Assembly: GCA_041736625.1 (NCBI GenBank)
Contig: JBGSTG010000017.1
Location: 1-23,759 of the forward strand
Reading direction: 5' to 3'
Source: M3007 sp041736625
GTDB lineage: Bacteria > Bacteroidota > Bacteroidia > Chitinophagales > Saprospiraceae
Length of the DNA: 23,759 bases
Under the pieces are notes generated by a model. The model searched no databases. It was not told where the DNA came from and saw nothing but the letters and a program-made list of their open reading frames with translations. This document shows, in pieces, positions 13,817 through 22,137 of the stretch (position 1 is the stretch's first letter; every line of letters begins with the position of its first letter). A program made the translations under genes and the position numbers.

Positions 13817-13860
13817 GCGCCATGGTGAGATCCCATCGTGGGGCGCCATCCCCAATCCAT

Positions 13861-15759
13861 TCAAACCGCATTATCCCGGATCGAATCCACGACTTCAGGG
13901 TTCAGGAGGGTTGAGGTATCGCCCAGGTTGGACGTATCGCCTTCTGCGATCTTGCGCAATATACGCCGCATGATTTTTCCGGAACGCGTTTTAGGCAACC
14001 CGGGCACCACCTGAATCTTGTCTGGTTTGGCGATGGGGCCAATTTCGCGGGTGACGGTCTGGAGCACCACCTGGCGGAATGCTTCCACGTCGGCAATCGG
14101 GCCGTCGGCGATGATGTAGGCGTAGATGCCTTGTCCTTTGATGTCGTGCGGGTAACCCACCACGGCCGACTCCACGACGTGCGGGGCCTTGTTGATCGCA
14201 TCTTCCACTTCGGCGGTTCCGATGCGGTGGCCGGAGACGTTGATCACGTCGTCGACCCGGCCGATGATGCGGTAGTAGCCGTCCGAGTCGCGCCGGGCGC
14301 CGTCGCCGGTGAAGTATTTGTCTTTAAAAGTGGCGAAGTAGGTCTGGCGGCACCGTTCATGATCGCCGTAGGTAGTGCGGAGCATGCCGGGCCAGGGAAA
14401 ACGGATGCACAGCATGCCTTCTACGTCGTTGCCCTCCATCTCGCGTCCGTTGGCGTCGACAAGTACGGGCTGTACGCCGGGCAGGGGCAGGGTGGCGAAG
14501 CAGGGTTTGAGCGGGGTGATGCCGGCCAGGGGCGAGATCATCATGCCGCCAGTTTCCGTTTGCCACCAGGTGTCTACGATGGGGCAGCGTTTTTTACCCA
14601 CGCGCTCGTTGTACCAGTGCCAGGCCTCCTCGTTGATGGGTTCGCCCACGGTGCCCAGTATGCGCAGAGAGGACATACGCCGCCCTTTGATCCACTGGTC
14701 ACCGGCGGCCATAAGCGCCCGGATGGCGGTGGGCGCCGTGTAGAAGATGTTGACCTTGTGTCGCTGGATCACGTCCCAAAACCGACCGGCATCCGGGTAC
14801 GTGGGTACGCCTTCGAACAGGAGCGAGGTAGCCCCGGCCAGCAGCGAGCCGTAGATGATGTAGGAATGACCGGTGATCCAGCCCACGTCGGCGGTGCACC
14901 AGTACACCTCGCCGTCCTGGTACTGGAACACATTCCGGAAGGTGTACTCCGCGAAGACCATGTATCCGCCGTGGGTGTGCACCACCCCTTTGGGTTTGCC
15001 GGTGGAGCCCGAGGTGTAGAGGATGAACAGCATGTCCTCGCTGTCGACGGAGGCCGCCTTGCACGATTGACGGCGCCCTTTGACGGCGTCGTGCCACCAG
15101 ATGTCGCGGCCCTCCTGCATGGCAATGTCGCCACCGGTATTGCGGTGTACGATCACCCGCCGGATGGTGGGGCAGTCGAGCGCCAGGGCATCGTCTACCA
15201 CCTGCTTAACCGGGATGTTTTTGGGGCCACGGGCGTTGAAGTCGGAGGTAATGAGCACAGACGCTTGGGCGTCTTTGATGCGGTCGGCCAGGGCCACCGC
15301 GCTGAAGCCCGCAAACACCACGGAGTGTACGGCGCCAATGCGCGCGCAGGCGAGCACAGCTACCGCCAGTTCGGGGGTCATGGGCATGTAAATGCACACG
15401 CGGTCGCCCCGCCGGACTCCTTCAGCTTTCAGGGTGTTGGCAAACTGGCAGACCTGCCGATACAACTGTCGGTAGGTAATTTTACGGGCCTTTTGCTTGG
15501 GGTCGTTCGGCTCCCAGAGAATGGCTGTTTGGTTGGGTCGCGTTTCCAGGTGCCGGTCCAGGCAGTTTTCGGTGATGTTCAGGCGTCCGCCGACGAACCA
15601 TTTCACGCGCGGTTCCCGGAAGTTCCACTTCAGCACCTGTTTCCAGGGTTTCGTCCAGCGAAATGAGGCCGCTTGCTCCGCCCAAAAGCCTTCCGGATCG
15701 GACACGCTGCGGTCGTATGCTTCCCGGTATTCATCAAGGGTTTTGATCTGTAATGTCAT
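13861..15759 (-). CDS. acs: Acetyl-CoA synthetase (AMP-forming)
   Basis: A 632-residue cytoplasmic enzyme converting acetate, ATP and CoA to acetyl-CoA through acetyl-AMP. Visible motifs are the N-terminal ACAS block (EYREAYDRSVSDPEGFWAEQA), the P-loop TSGSTGKPKG (249-258), DTWWQTETGG (396-405, with the Trp that restricts the acyl pocket to acetate), TGDGARRDSDGYYRIIGRVDD with hinge D504, and the C-terminal PKTRSGKIMRRILRKIA. In the last, K595 is the catalytic lysine that is reversibly acetylated in Salmonella Acs. Length fits the family (about 630-650). The frame opens at 15789, but MTLQIKTLDEY at ATG 15759 is the better start. Single gene, divergent from the SGNH pair. Its stop lies just past the repeat island. 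Confidence 0.97.
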   Translation of the reverse strand: MTLQIKTLDEYREAYDRSVSDPEGFWAEQAASFRWTKPWKQVLKWNFREPRVKWFVGGRLNITENCLDRHLETRPNQTAILWEPNDPKQKARKITYRQLYRQVCQFANTLKAEGVRRGDRVCIYMPMTPELAVAVLACARIGAVHSVVFAGFSAVALADRIKDAQASVLITSDFNARGPKNIPVKQVVDDALALDCPTIRRVIVHRNTGGDIAMQEGRDIWWHDAVKGRRQSCKAASVDSEDMLFILYTSGSTGKPKGVVHTHGGYMVFAEYTFRNVFQYQDGEVYWCTADVGWITGHSYIIYGSLLAGATSLLFEGVPTYPDAGRFWDVIQRHKVNIFYTAPTAIRALMAAGDQWIKGRRMSSLRILGTVGEPINEEAWHWYNERVGKKRCPIVDTWWQTETGGMMISPLAGITPLKPCFATLPLPGVQPVLVDANGREMEGNDVEGMLCIRFPWPGMLRTTYGDHERCRQTYFATFKDKYFTGDGARRDSDGYYRIIGRVDDVINVSGHRIGTAEVEDAINKAPHVVESAVVGYPHDIKGQGIYAYIIADGPIADVEAFRQVVLQTVTREIGPIAKPDKIQVVPGLPKTRSGKIMRRILRKIAEGDTSNLGDTSTLLNPEVVDSIRDNAV

Positions 15760-15790
15760 GGGTAGAGGTGTTACAGGTTGAACGCACACG

Positions 15791-15798
15791 CAAATATA
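15791..15798 (-). promoter_or_regulatory. Candidate -7 box for acs
   Basis: The minus strand reads TATATTTG at 15798-15791, matching TAnnTTTG, 31 nt before ATG 15759. No TTG at -33 spacing was found. Confidence 0.5.
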
Positions 15799-15911
15799 TG
15801 CACCTCTATATGTTTAGCGATGCGTTTCGGGCACAACAGGCGGTTTTAGAAATGAAACAAACATCGGCAAAAAAGGAAATTTGAAAAGATAACTGGACAA
15901 AAGTAGCCGTT

Positions 15912-15919
15912 TATCTTTG
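15912..15919 (+). promoter_or_regulatory. Candidate -7 box directly upstream of the first SGNH gene
   Basis: TATCTTTG, identical to the -7 box of the tRNA operon, ends 6 nt before ATG 15926, implying a leaderless or nearly leaderless transcript. A TTG at 15881-15883 is 28 nt upstream, longer than usual spacing. Confidence 0.5.
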
Positions 15920-15925
15920 CCGGGT

Positions 15926-17350
15926 ATGAAAAATTATCTGGGACAAACACTGGGCTTGACCGTGCTGGTTGTTGCCTTGCTATTCGCTCTGTCGCTGTGG
16001 CGTACGCCGGGGCAGGCGCTGGGGTTGGCCTTGAAGCCGATGGATATATTCGCTGCGGTTCGTCGCGACGTGCCGGCAACTCCGGAGAGCCTGCCTTACC
16101 TGCCGGCAGCCGGGGATACCGCCTGGATCGGCGATTCGACGCTGATGCCCCCGGAGGTGTCCGACACCGTCGCGGGGGATGCGCTATTTGCCGTGGCGCC
16201 GCCGGTGGACACGGGCTACTTTGGACGAATCATTGAGGACTACACGCCGGATCGGCTGGGGCTGGCCGCCTTTTTTTCGGTGATCGACTCGATCGGGAGC
16301 CACCAGCGCAGCGTTCGCATTGCCTTTTTCGGCGACTCGTTTGTGGAGGGCGATCTCGTTCTGGGCGACCTGCGCGACACCTTGCAAGGCATTTGGGGGG
16401 GGCGGGGCGTCGGTTTTCTGCCGATCACCGAGGTTTCGCCTGGTTTCCGGCGGACCGGAAACATGCAATTCGACGGCTGGAAAACGTATTCCATTGTACA
16501 GAAAGAGCCGGCGCGCATGCCTTTCGGCATAAACGGATACGTGTATGTACCTTCGGGTGAAGCCACCTTCCACTTTGCCGGTTCGAAATGGTACCGGAAC
16601 ACCCGGCAATGGTCGACGGTCCGCCTGCTGTACCAGACACCCGCGCAACGGCAGGTCTATTACCGCACCAACGGCGCTGCCGAGTACAGCCTGCCGTTGC
16701 CCGGTACAGGGGGTAGGGTAGGGCAGGCACTCCTGCAGCAGCCCGGGATGTACGACGTGCGCCTGCGTTTCCCGGAAACCGACAGCCTTTGGGTTTACGG
16801 CATTTCCCTGGAGGATGGCCCGGGCATCTACGTAGACAATTTCTCGGTGCGGGGCAACAGCGGTATCGGTCTGCGCCGGATATCTGTGGAGACCGCCAGG
16901 CGCTTCGACGCCTTGTTGCACTACGACCTGGTCATCGTTCAGTTTGGCCTCAACGCCGCCACCGCCTACTGGACGCCTGCCAAGCTCGAATGGTACCGGA
17001 AAGAACTGCAACGCACCTACGCACACCTGCGCGCCTGTTTCCCCGGGCGCCCGATCATGGTGTTCAGCATCGGCGACCGTGCCGGCAAGGTCAATGGCGA
17101 GCTGATGACCATGCCCAGCGTGATCTCCATCGCCGGCATGCAGCGCGACCTGGCGCGCGAGAACGGTTTTTTGTATTTCGACCTCTTCCACGCCATGGGC
17201 GGCCCCGGCGCTATGGTGCGCCTCGCGGCCATGGAGCCGCCCGAAGCCAGCAAGGATTTCACCCACCTCTCCCACGCCGGAGGGCGACGGGTCGGGCGAC
17301 GGATCGCGCAAGTGCTGATCGAAACCTACCAACAATACCGCACCCAATGA
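15926..17350 (+). CDS. Membrane-anchored SGNH/GDSL-like hydrolase, gene 1 of a pair
   Basis: A 474-residue protein with an N-terminal signal anchor (about 7-25, LGQTLGLTVLVVALLFALSLW) and an extracytoplasmic domain. SGNH blocks visible: block I IAFFGDSFVEGD (nucleophile Ser in GDS, 136-143), a block III-like VQFGLNAA, and the terminal DFTH at 444-447 (catalytic Asp/His). Between blocks I and III lies an insertion of about 200 residues, probably a carbohydrate-binding-like beta domain. Bacteroidota paralogues often sit beside MBOAT O-acyltransferases and are thought to modify envelope polysaccharide; none is visible here. An in-frame TTG at 15917 is rejected because it lies in the -7 box. A G8 run occurs at 16395-16402. 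The stop overlaps the next start (ATGA). Confidence 0.82.
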   Translation: MKNYLGQTLGLTVLVVALLFALSLWRTPGQALGLALKPMDIFAAVRRDVPATPESLPYLPAAGDTAWIGDSTLMPPEVSDTVAGDALFAVAPPVDTGYFGRIIEDYTPDRLGLAAFFSVIDSIGSHQRSVRIAFFGDSFVEGDLVLGDLRDTLQGIWGGRGVGFLPITEVSPGFRRTGNMQFDGWKTYSIVQKEPARMPFGINGYVYVPSGEATFHFAGSKWYRNTRQWSTVRLLYQTPAQRQVYYRTNGAAEYSLPLPGTGGRVGQALLQQPGMYDVRLRFPETDSLWVYGISLEDGPGIYVDNFSVRGNSGIGLRRISVETARRFDALLHYDLVIVQFGLNAATAYWTPAKLEWYRKELQRTYAHLRACFPGRPIMVFSIGDRAGKVNGELMTMPSVISIAGMQRDLARENGFLYFDLFHAMGGPGAMVRLAAMEPPEASKDFTHLSHAGGRRVGRRIAQVLIETYQQYRTQ

Positions 17351-18585
17351 AGTTTCTGCTCTCCTGGTGGCTGGTCTTGTCGGCAGCCAACCTGTGCCTG
17401 GCCCAGGCCCGGTCGCCTCTGGTGACGCCGGCCGAACCCGACACCGCGCGGCCTCCGTTCATCCGGGCGGACCTGAATCGCATCGAACAAACCGGGCCAC
17501 TGGATCCCTTTTTCGTCAAATTGTACGAACAACGCATCCAGGGCCGGCACAGAATCCATATTGTGCACCTGGGTGACTCGCACATCCAGGGCGACTTCCT
17601 CACGCGCGAGGTGCGCCGGTATTTGCAGACTGAGTTCGGCAACGCCGGCCGCGGGCTGATTTTCCCCTACCGACTGGCAGGGACTAATGGCCCGCGCGAC
17701 TACGCCGTGGCCAGCCCGGTGCGGTGGTCAGCCGGCAACTGCGTACGCAACCGGGCGGAAAGCGCCGCGTTCGGCATCTGCGGGTACGCGGTGGAGTCGC
17801 CCGCCCTGCATGCCGAAATGACCGTTCGCCTGCGCGACACCACCGCTGTCTATGACGGGTTTTCCAAAATAGTCGTTTTCCAGCCCAATGAACCGGGATA
17901 CGCCGCCGCACGCGTCTACGACCCGGCTACGGGTGAGGAAGCGCAGATGCTGATTGAGGGTGAAAACTTCCGTTCTTTTTACCTCAACCGCCCGGTGCAC
18001 ACGGCGGTACTGGGCGCACTGCCGGTGGGCGGCGCTCACCGTCCGCTGCGCATCGACGGCCTTTCGCTGGAGAACGAGCTGGCCGGCGTGCTGTACCACA
18101 GCATCGGCGTGAACAGCGCTACGGCGGCAGACTTCGCTGGCGCCGAAAGGCTGATCCAGAGCCTGACGGCCTTTTACCCCGACCTCATCATCCTCTCCTT
18201 CGGCACCAACGAAGCACAGACCGCCGCCGGCACCGCCGGCATCACCCGGCAACTGGACAACCTGATCCGGCAATTGCGCCTGTACTGCCCGGCCTCGCCG
18301 ATATTACTCACCACGCCTGCCGAATCGTACCTGCGCGGGCGAAGCCCCAACCCGCACCTGGCCGAGGTGAGCACCCACATCCGCACTTATGCGGTCGCCA
18401 ACGGGTTGCCGCTGTGGGATCTGTTCCGCATTGCCGGCGGTGAGCGCTCGGCGCCGGCGTGGCGGGAGGCGGGACTGTTGTCCTCCGATAAAGTCCATTT
18501 CTCCGTAAACGGATATGCCTTGCAGGGAAAACTGTTGTATGAGGGCCTGGTGCAGGCGTATAATGATTGGGTGATGGGCAGGTGA
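17347..18585 (+). CDS. Secreted SGNH/GDSL-like hydrolase, gene 2 of a pair
   Basis: A 412-residue protein with a cleavable signal peptide (MKFLLSWWLVLSAANLCLAQ) and SGNH blocks IVHLGDSHIQGD (GDS at 76-78), IILSFGTNEAQT (about 280-290, GTNE in place of GxND) and SSDKVHFS (D381 and H384). It resembles its upstream neighbour in plan: N-terminal block I, a beta-rich insertion (about 120-250), then blocks III and V. The two are probably diverged paralogues acting on one envelope substrate. Start ATG 17347 overlaps the upstream stop; a longer open frame from 16789 is antisense-like read-through of the first gene in another frame. The 3' end is followed by an inverted repeat at 18596-18674. Confidence 0.85.
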   Translation: MKFLLSWWLVLSAANLCLAQARSPLVTPAEPDTARPPFIRADLNRIEQTGPLDPFFVKLYEQRIQGRHRIHIVHLGDSHIQGDFLTREVRRYLQTEFGNAGRGLIFPYRLAGTNGPRDYAVASPVRWSAGNCVRNRAESAAFGICGYAVESPALHAEMTVRLRDTTAVYDGFSKIVVFQPNEPGYAAARVYDPATGEEAQMLIEGENFRSFYLNRPVHTAVLGALPVGGAHRPLRIDGLSLENELAGVLYHSIGVNSATAADFAGAERLIQSLTAFYPDLIILSFGTNEAQTAAGTAGITRQLDNLIRQLRLYCPASPILLTTPAESYLRGRSPNPHLAEVSTHIRTYAVANGLPLWDLFRIAGGERSAPAWREAGLLSSDKVHFSVNGYALQGKLLYEGLVQAYNDWVMGR

Positions 18586-18595
18586 GGGGAGTGGC

Positions 18596-18674
18596 GAATG
18601 GCGAGTGTCGAGTGGCGTGTACGCCTGGCTTCTACGGGTTACCAAGCGTACACGCCATTCGCCATTCGACATTC
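18596..18674. repeat. Long imperfect inverted repeat downstream of the SGNH pair
   Basis: Arms 18596-18624 and 18646-18674 match at 25 of 29 positions, with a 21-nt loop. The inner 10 bp (GGCGTGTACGC region) are perfect. The arms are built of short related units (GAATGGCGA, GTCGAGTGG). There is no T tract, so it is not a classical terminator; it may act in 3'-end stability or be a mobile palindromic repeat. Confidence 0.8.
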
Positions 18675-18852
18675 CCCTGGGTTATTTTACGATTATTTAA
18701 TATTGGGCATTGGGCTGTACGACGCCCGTCCGACAAAAATTCCCTTTTGCGGCATTTATTCAGGTGTTTTTTTTCATAAAAATGCTACCGGGGCATTCCG
18801 GCAAAATAAAAATAAAGTGTTAATGCCGTGCCATCTATATTTTTCCAGCGAC
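18675..18852. other. Intergenic sequence with no recognised feature
   Basis: Part of the 474-bp gap between the second SGNH gene and the beta-helix gene. It is AT-rich, has T and A runs, and shows no convincing open frame, RNA gene or repeat. The flanking parts of the gap are annotated separately. Confidence 0.5.
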
Positions 18853-18883
18853 TTGGACTTTTTAGCAATACCCGGTACTTTTG
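18853..18883 (+). promoter_or_regulatory. Promoter of the beta-helix T9SS protein
   Basis: TTG (18853-18855), then 20 nt, then TACTTTTG (18876-18883): a full match to the Bacteroidota TTG-N(19-21)-TAnnTTTG pattern. The inferred start near 18890 gives a leader of about 170 nt, long for this window. Confidence 0.75.
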
Positions 18884-18909
18884 TACAGTCATGATACACG
18901 CCCGTTTCA

Positions 18910-18949
18910 GGCAATGCCCGCCCGGTTCCGGAACGGGTGGCGGATTGCC
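18910..18949 (+). promoter_or_regulatory. Stable hairpin in the 5' leader of the beta-helix gene
   Basis: The segment starts GGCAAT and ends ATTGCC, with GC-rich inner arms (GCCCGCCCG against CGGGTGGCGG, with small bulges) closed by the palindrome GTTCCGGAAC. It lies about 20 nt after the inferred transcription start. A second small stem, AGCGTA (19015-19020) with TACGCT (19039-19044), precedes the start codon. No known riboswitch class was recognised. Confidence 0.5.
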
Positions 18950-19059
18950 GGAGCGCGCGCCTAGTCTTCCTGTGTAAGTCTTGCGGAAAGTGAACCAACA
19001 CATTTTCTCTTCACAGCGTAGCTTAAACAACCTGAAAGTACGCTAAAAAACCAATTGCC

Positions 19060-22000
19060 ATGAAAAATTTTCTTTTCGGCTTAAAAGCCACGTTATTTCA
19101 AAACAAAAGTACAATTGGGGGGGGTATTGGCAAAATAAAATCCCGAATTAAAGCTCCAAAGTCACTCCTCAATTCGATTTCAATTTTTTGTTTGATGGCG
19201 TTTGCTTTACCAGATGTTTCAGGCCAGACAACCTGTGGCGTAGATGATGCCTGTCTGACCTTCGCTTTACCGTCCAGCTATAAATGTGTGACCGGCAACT
19301 TCACCGTAAAAGATTTGTACGCGAGCAACATATTATTGCCACCTTCATCAGCGGCAACGACTGCACAGTTTCTTGTGGTCGATGGGGTAATCACGTTTAA
19401 CGAGGACTACACCTTTGCACCGGGTTCGGAACTGATATTTTATGAAGGCTCCGGCCTGGATGTCAATAGTGGTTATGAACTGATCATCACAGAATCCTAC
19501 CTGCATGGCTGTGAAAATCTCTGGGCAGGCATCAATGTAAGACCGGGTGGCAATATACGCCTGACGGACAACGACATAGAAGACGCCTACACAGGGGTCA
19601 GGATGGAGGCCGGCGGAGGACTTGCCGCCCCATCGGGCATCGCAGCAATCGGAAACCGGTTTCGTAAGGACCATATCGGAATTCTACTGGGTACCGGGTC
19701 AACCGGGGCCAGAATCAACCTGCTGGCAGGTGGAATCGCCGGCAATCTGTTCGACGGCTCAGTAGATCCGCCGGCTTTGGGATCAACGCCTTTTGTATGC
19801 CTGTATGGCGTGGCCATGCTAAACGTCTTTTCCATCACCATCGGCAATGAAGCAATGGCACTCAATACGTTTACGGAGTACAAAAAGTCCTTTGGCGCAG
19901 ATCGATCGACGGGCGTTTACGCGCGATTCTCCAATTTTACCCTAGTCAATTCCAGGTTCACCAATATTGGCGACCCCAATGATGGCAATGTTGGTTACGC
20001 AATCACTATCCGAAATACCTACGTTTCAGAGAAAAAGGCCACCATCAAAGGCTTGGGCAACGCCGGCTCGTCCATATCCACTTTTGAGAATACAGAGGGT
20101 TGTATCTGGATCGACCATGGCAGCATTGATGTGAGCCAGGTACAAGCGAATACGATTCGTACCGGCGTGCATTATCAATCTTTTTTCGCCGGCCCAACCC
20201 CTGTGAATGTAAAGATCGACAACTGTACGTTCGACCAGTACACCGGAAACGGCATATTTATGGACTGGACCTGGCTGCCGGTGGATAACTTCACCGTTAG
20301 AAACAGCCGTTTCATCGACGCAGCAGCGGATTTTCGGCCCTTTCCGGGTTTGGATCGCTATGGGGTGTTGATCGCTGCGGACATGCCCGTGCCCATTTTT
20401 CAAACCGGCAGCATCGACCATAACGAGTTCGTCAACAACGATAAAGACGATGAGGACGAGTACCGCACAGGGGGTGTCTACCTGCGCAACCTCCTGAACG
20501 GAATTGTGTTCGAAAATGACATAGACGACACCGATTCCCAAAATACCACCACCAAGGACTTCAACGGCATCCGCCTCGAAAATTGCACCGGACTCACCAT
20601 ACGCGAAAACGACCTGCTGGGCACCACCCTGGCGTACGGCACCACCAAACAGAGTGCCGGCATCAGCGTGTACGAATCGGGCGGCAACCTGATCTCCTGC
20701 AACGACGCAAACTACTTCCGCACCGGTATCGGCTTTGAAGGCAGCATGTGCGACGGCACCGAGTTTGTACACAACTACATGAGCAACCACAACAATGGCC
20801 TGCTACTGCTTGACTCCACCACCATCATCGGCCAACAAAGACACAAAAGCAACCAGTGGTACGGGACCGCCTCTTTGGAAGGAAACTTTGCGTTTGCGGG
20901 GTTTGATCCGGGTGATTTGGTTGATCGTCAGTTTGTTGAATTGTCCAAGTTCTTCATTCAAACCACCAACCAGTCGTCTACTCTATGGGCCAACCCACGC
21001 ACCATTGGCGGTGTGGCGGACAACAACTACTGGTTTGAGTATCAGAGCAGCGGTACCATTGAGGACTACCCCTGTGCGACGACCACCTGCTGCGACAACA
21101 CCGAACTCACCAAAGGCGACGAGCGGGTGATCGAGGATTCCTTCCCGGCGTACGAAGGTGGCGATGCTTTTCATTGGGATGCCGAATTCCGATTGTACCG
21201 CCACCTGAGCGAGGAACCTTCGCTGCTGGCCGACAGTGCCGCCGATGCCTGGTTTGCGGCCCAAAGCAGCACCAACCTGCCCGCATTGTACGGCGCCTAC
21301 CGGGCTGTGGCTGGCGCCGGCCCCGACTCCGCTCAATGGGTCCAGTTGTCGGCAGCGTATGACAGCCTCTCCACCCTGCTTGACCTGGTTTACGCTACGG
21401 ATGCTGAGATCGGTGAAGACTCCACCGGCTCTGATGAAACCCTGTTGCTGGCGCAGCGTGACTCCTTGATGGATCTGGTGATCGACCAGCAGGCGGCGTA
21501 TGAACTCCTGGACTCCACCGTGACGGTACAGGTGCGCCAGTCGGCGTCTTCATCCGCCACAGCACTATCGGGAGTGACGCCCGCCAATGACCACGAGCGT
21601 TACATGAAGCAAGTGCTGGAAATACAACTGGACCTGCTATCCACCGGCGACACCCTCACCCAGGCCCAAAAGGATACCCTGCTGGCCATAGCCGGCAAAT
21701 GCCGCTACACCGGCGGCTACGGCGTGGTGCTGGCGCGCATGATGGTGGACAGCACGGGCTTTGTGGATTCTACCATTTGTGGTGCAGAAGAACGGAGTAT
21801 GGGTGAGGCGCCGAACCACCAGAGTCGGGCTTCGGCCATATCGGTATTGCCTAACCCAGCCAACGATTACTTTGTGCTTCGCATTGGCCATCCATTTGAG
21901 CAGGGCCGTTACATGCTGTTCAATGCTGTTGGTCAGGTTGTTCGGGATGAAAACCTTTCGGGAACGGAAGTTTATGTCAGTGCCGCAGGGCTGCCTGCGG

Positions 22001-22071
22001 GTATTTATCAGCTTGCCATTCAGGTAGATGCTGAGACTGTTCAGGTCATTAAAGTATTGATCAGCCGCTAA
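19060..22071 (+). CDS. Large secreted beta-helix protein with T9SS sorting domain
   Basis: A 1003-residue protein. The leader is unusually long: about 35 polar/basic residues including a Gly triplet at 20-22, then a hydrophobic core (about 36-50, LLNSISIFCLMAFAL) and a probable cleavage after VSGQ (56). Residues about 60-650 read as parallel beta-helix repeats with Asn-rich turns (NDIEDAYTGVRM, IAAIGNRFRKDHIGILLG, GIRLENCTGLTIRENDLLG), as in right-handed beta-helix/NosD-like surface proteins. Residues about 700-900 are Ala/Asp/Leu-rich helices (AYDSLSTLLDLVYATD). Residues 927-1003 (ISVLPNPANDYFVLRIG to the C-terminus) are a T9SS type A sorting domain. Likely cell-surface or secreted, possibly carbohydrate-binding; enzymatic activity cannot be shown. 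ATG 19060 is used because of upstream promoter and leader. Followed by a terminator. Confidence 0.9.
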   Translation: MKNFLFGLKATLFQNKSTIGGGIGKIKSRIKAPKSLLNSISIFCLMAFALPDVSGQTTCGVDDACLTFALPSSYKCVTGNFTVKDLYASNILLPPSSAATTAQFLVVDGVITFNEDYTFAPGSELIFYEGSGLDVNSGYELIITESYLHGCENLWAGINVRPGGNIRLTDNDIEDAYTGVRMEAGGGLAAPSGIAAIGNRFRKDHIGILLGTGSTGARINLLAGGIAGNLFDGSVDPPALGSTPFVCLYGVAMLNVFSITIGNEAMALNTFTEYKKSFGADRSTGVYARFSNFTLVNSRFTNIGDPNDGNVGYAITIRNTYVSEKKATIKGLGNAGSSISTFENTEGCIWIDHGSIDVSQVQANTIRTGVHYQSFFAGPTPVNVKIDNCTFDQYTGNGIFMDWTWLPVDNFTVRNSRFIDAAADFRPFPGLDRYGVLIAADMPVPIFQTGSIDHNEFVNNDKDDEDEYRTGGVYLRNLLNGIVFENDIDDTDSQNTTTKDFNGIRLENCTGLTIRENDLLGTTLAYGTTKQSAGISVYESGGNLISCNDANYFRTGIGFEGSMCDGTEFVHNYMSNHNNGLLLLDSTTIIGQQRHKSNQWYGTASLEGNFAFAGFDPGDLVDRQFVELSKFFIQTTNQSSTLWANPRTIGGVADNNYWFEYQSSGTIEDYPCATTTCCDNTELTKGDERVIEDSFPAYEGGDAFHWDAEFRLYRHLSEEPSLLADSAADAWFAAQSSTNLPALYGAYRAVAGAGPDSAQWVQLSAAYDSLSTLLDLVYATDAEIGEDSTGSDETLLLAQRDSLMDLVIDQQAAYELLDSTVTVQVRQSASSSATALSGVTPANDHERYMKQVLEIQLDLLSTGDTLTQAQKDTLLAIAGKCRYTGGYGVVLARMMVDSTGFVDSTICGAEERSMGEAPNHQSRASAISVLPNPANDYFVLRIGHPFEQGRYMLFNAVGQVVRDENLSGTEVYVSAAGLPAGIYQLAIQVDAETVQVIKVLISR
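19117..19124 (+). repeat. G8 homopolymer in the leader-peptide codons of the beta-helix gene
   Basis: Eight consecutive G bases encode Gly20-Gly22 (GGG GGG GGT) inside locally AT-rich sequence, upstream of the hydrophobic export core. Gain or loss of one base would frameshift the protein before export. This is the layout of phase-variable contingency loci, but a run of eight is near the chance expectation for a GC-rich 24-kb window. Confidence 0.6.
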
Positions 22072-22088
22072 CTTTATTTTTCACTCAT

Positions 22089-22124
22089 GCCCTTTCTCCG
22101 GTGTCACTCGGGGAAAGGGCTTTT
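22089..22124 (+). terminator. Intrinsic terminator of the beta-helix gene
   Basis: Arms 22089-22099 (GCCCTTTCTCC) and 22110-22120 (GGGGAAAGGGC) pair at 10 of 11 positions with a 10-nt loop, then TTTT at 22121-22124. It lies 17 nt after the TAA at 22071 and separates this gene from the next. Confidence 0.8.
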
Positions 22125-22132
22125 CATATTTG
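22125..22132 (+). promoter_or_regulatory. Weak -7-like box before the propeller gene
   Basis: CATATTTG differs from TAnnTTTG only at the first base and ends 5 nt before ATG 22138, immediately after the terminator T tract. It would again give a leaderless transcript. No -33 element can be separated from the terminator hairpin. Confidence 0.3.
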
Positions 22133-22137
22133 TACTT

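Noticed and set aside
13241..13864. Minus-strand frame with (ITGSRDHG)n repeats
   Set aside because: The periodic peptide results from an 8-bp DNA repeat read in frame; the rest is antisense to the helicase-nuclease.
14131..15666. 511-codon open frame on the + strand
   Set aside because: It is fully antisense to acs, whose motifs are intact; the peptide is His/Val/Gly-rich with no family features. A GC-rich shadow frame.
13861..15789. acs start at 15789
   Set aside because: The extra 10 residues are not family-like and ATG 15759 starts the conserved N-terminus; the -7 box at 15791-15798 would also be too close.
18775..18815. Terminator on the - strand around GCTACCGGGGCATTCCGGC
   Set aside because: Only a 4-bp stem can be formed and no minus-strand gene ends nearby.
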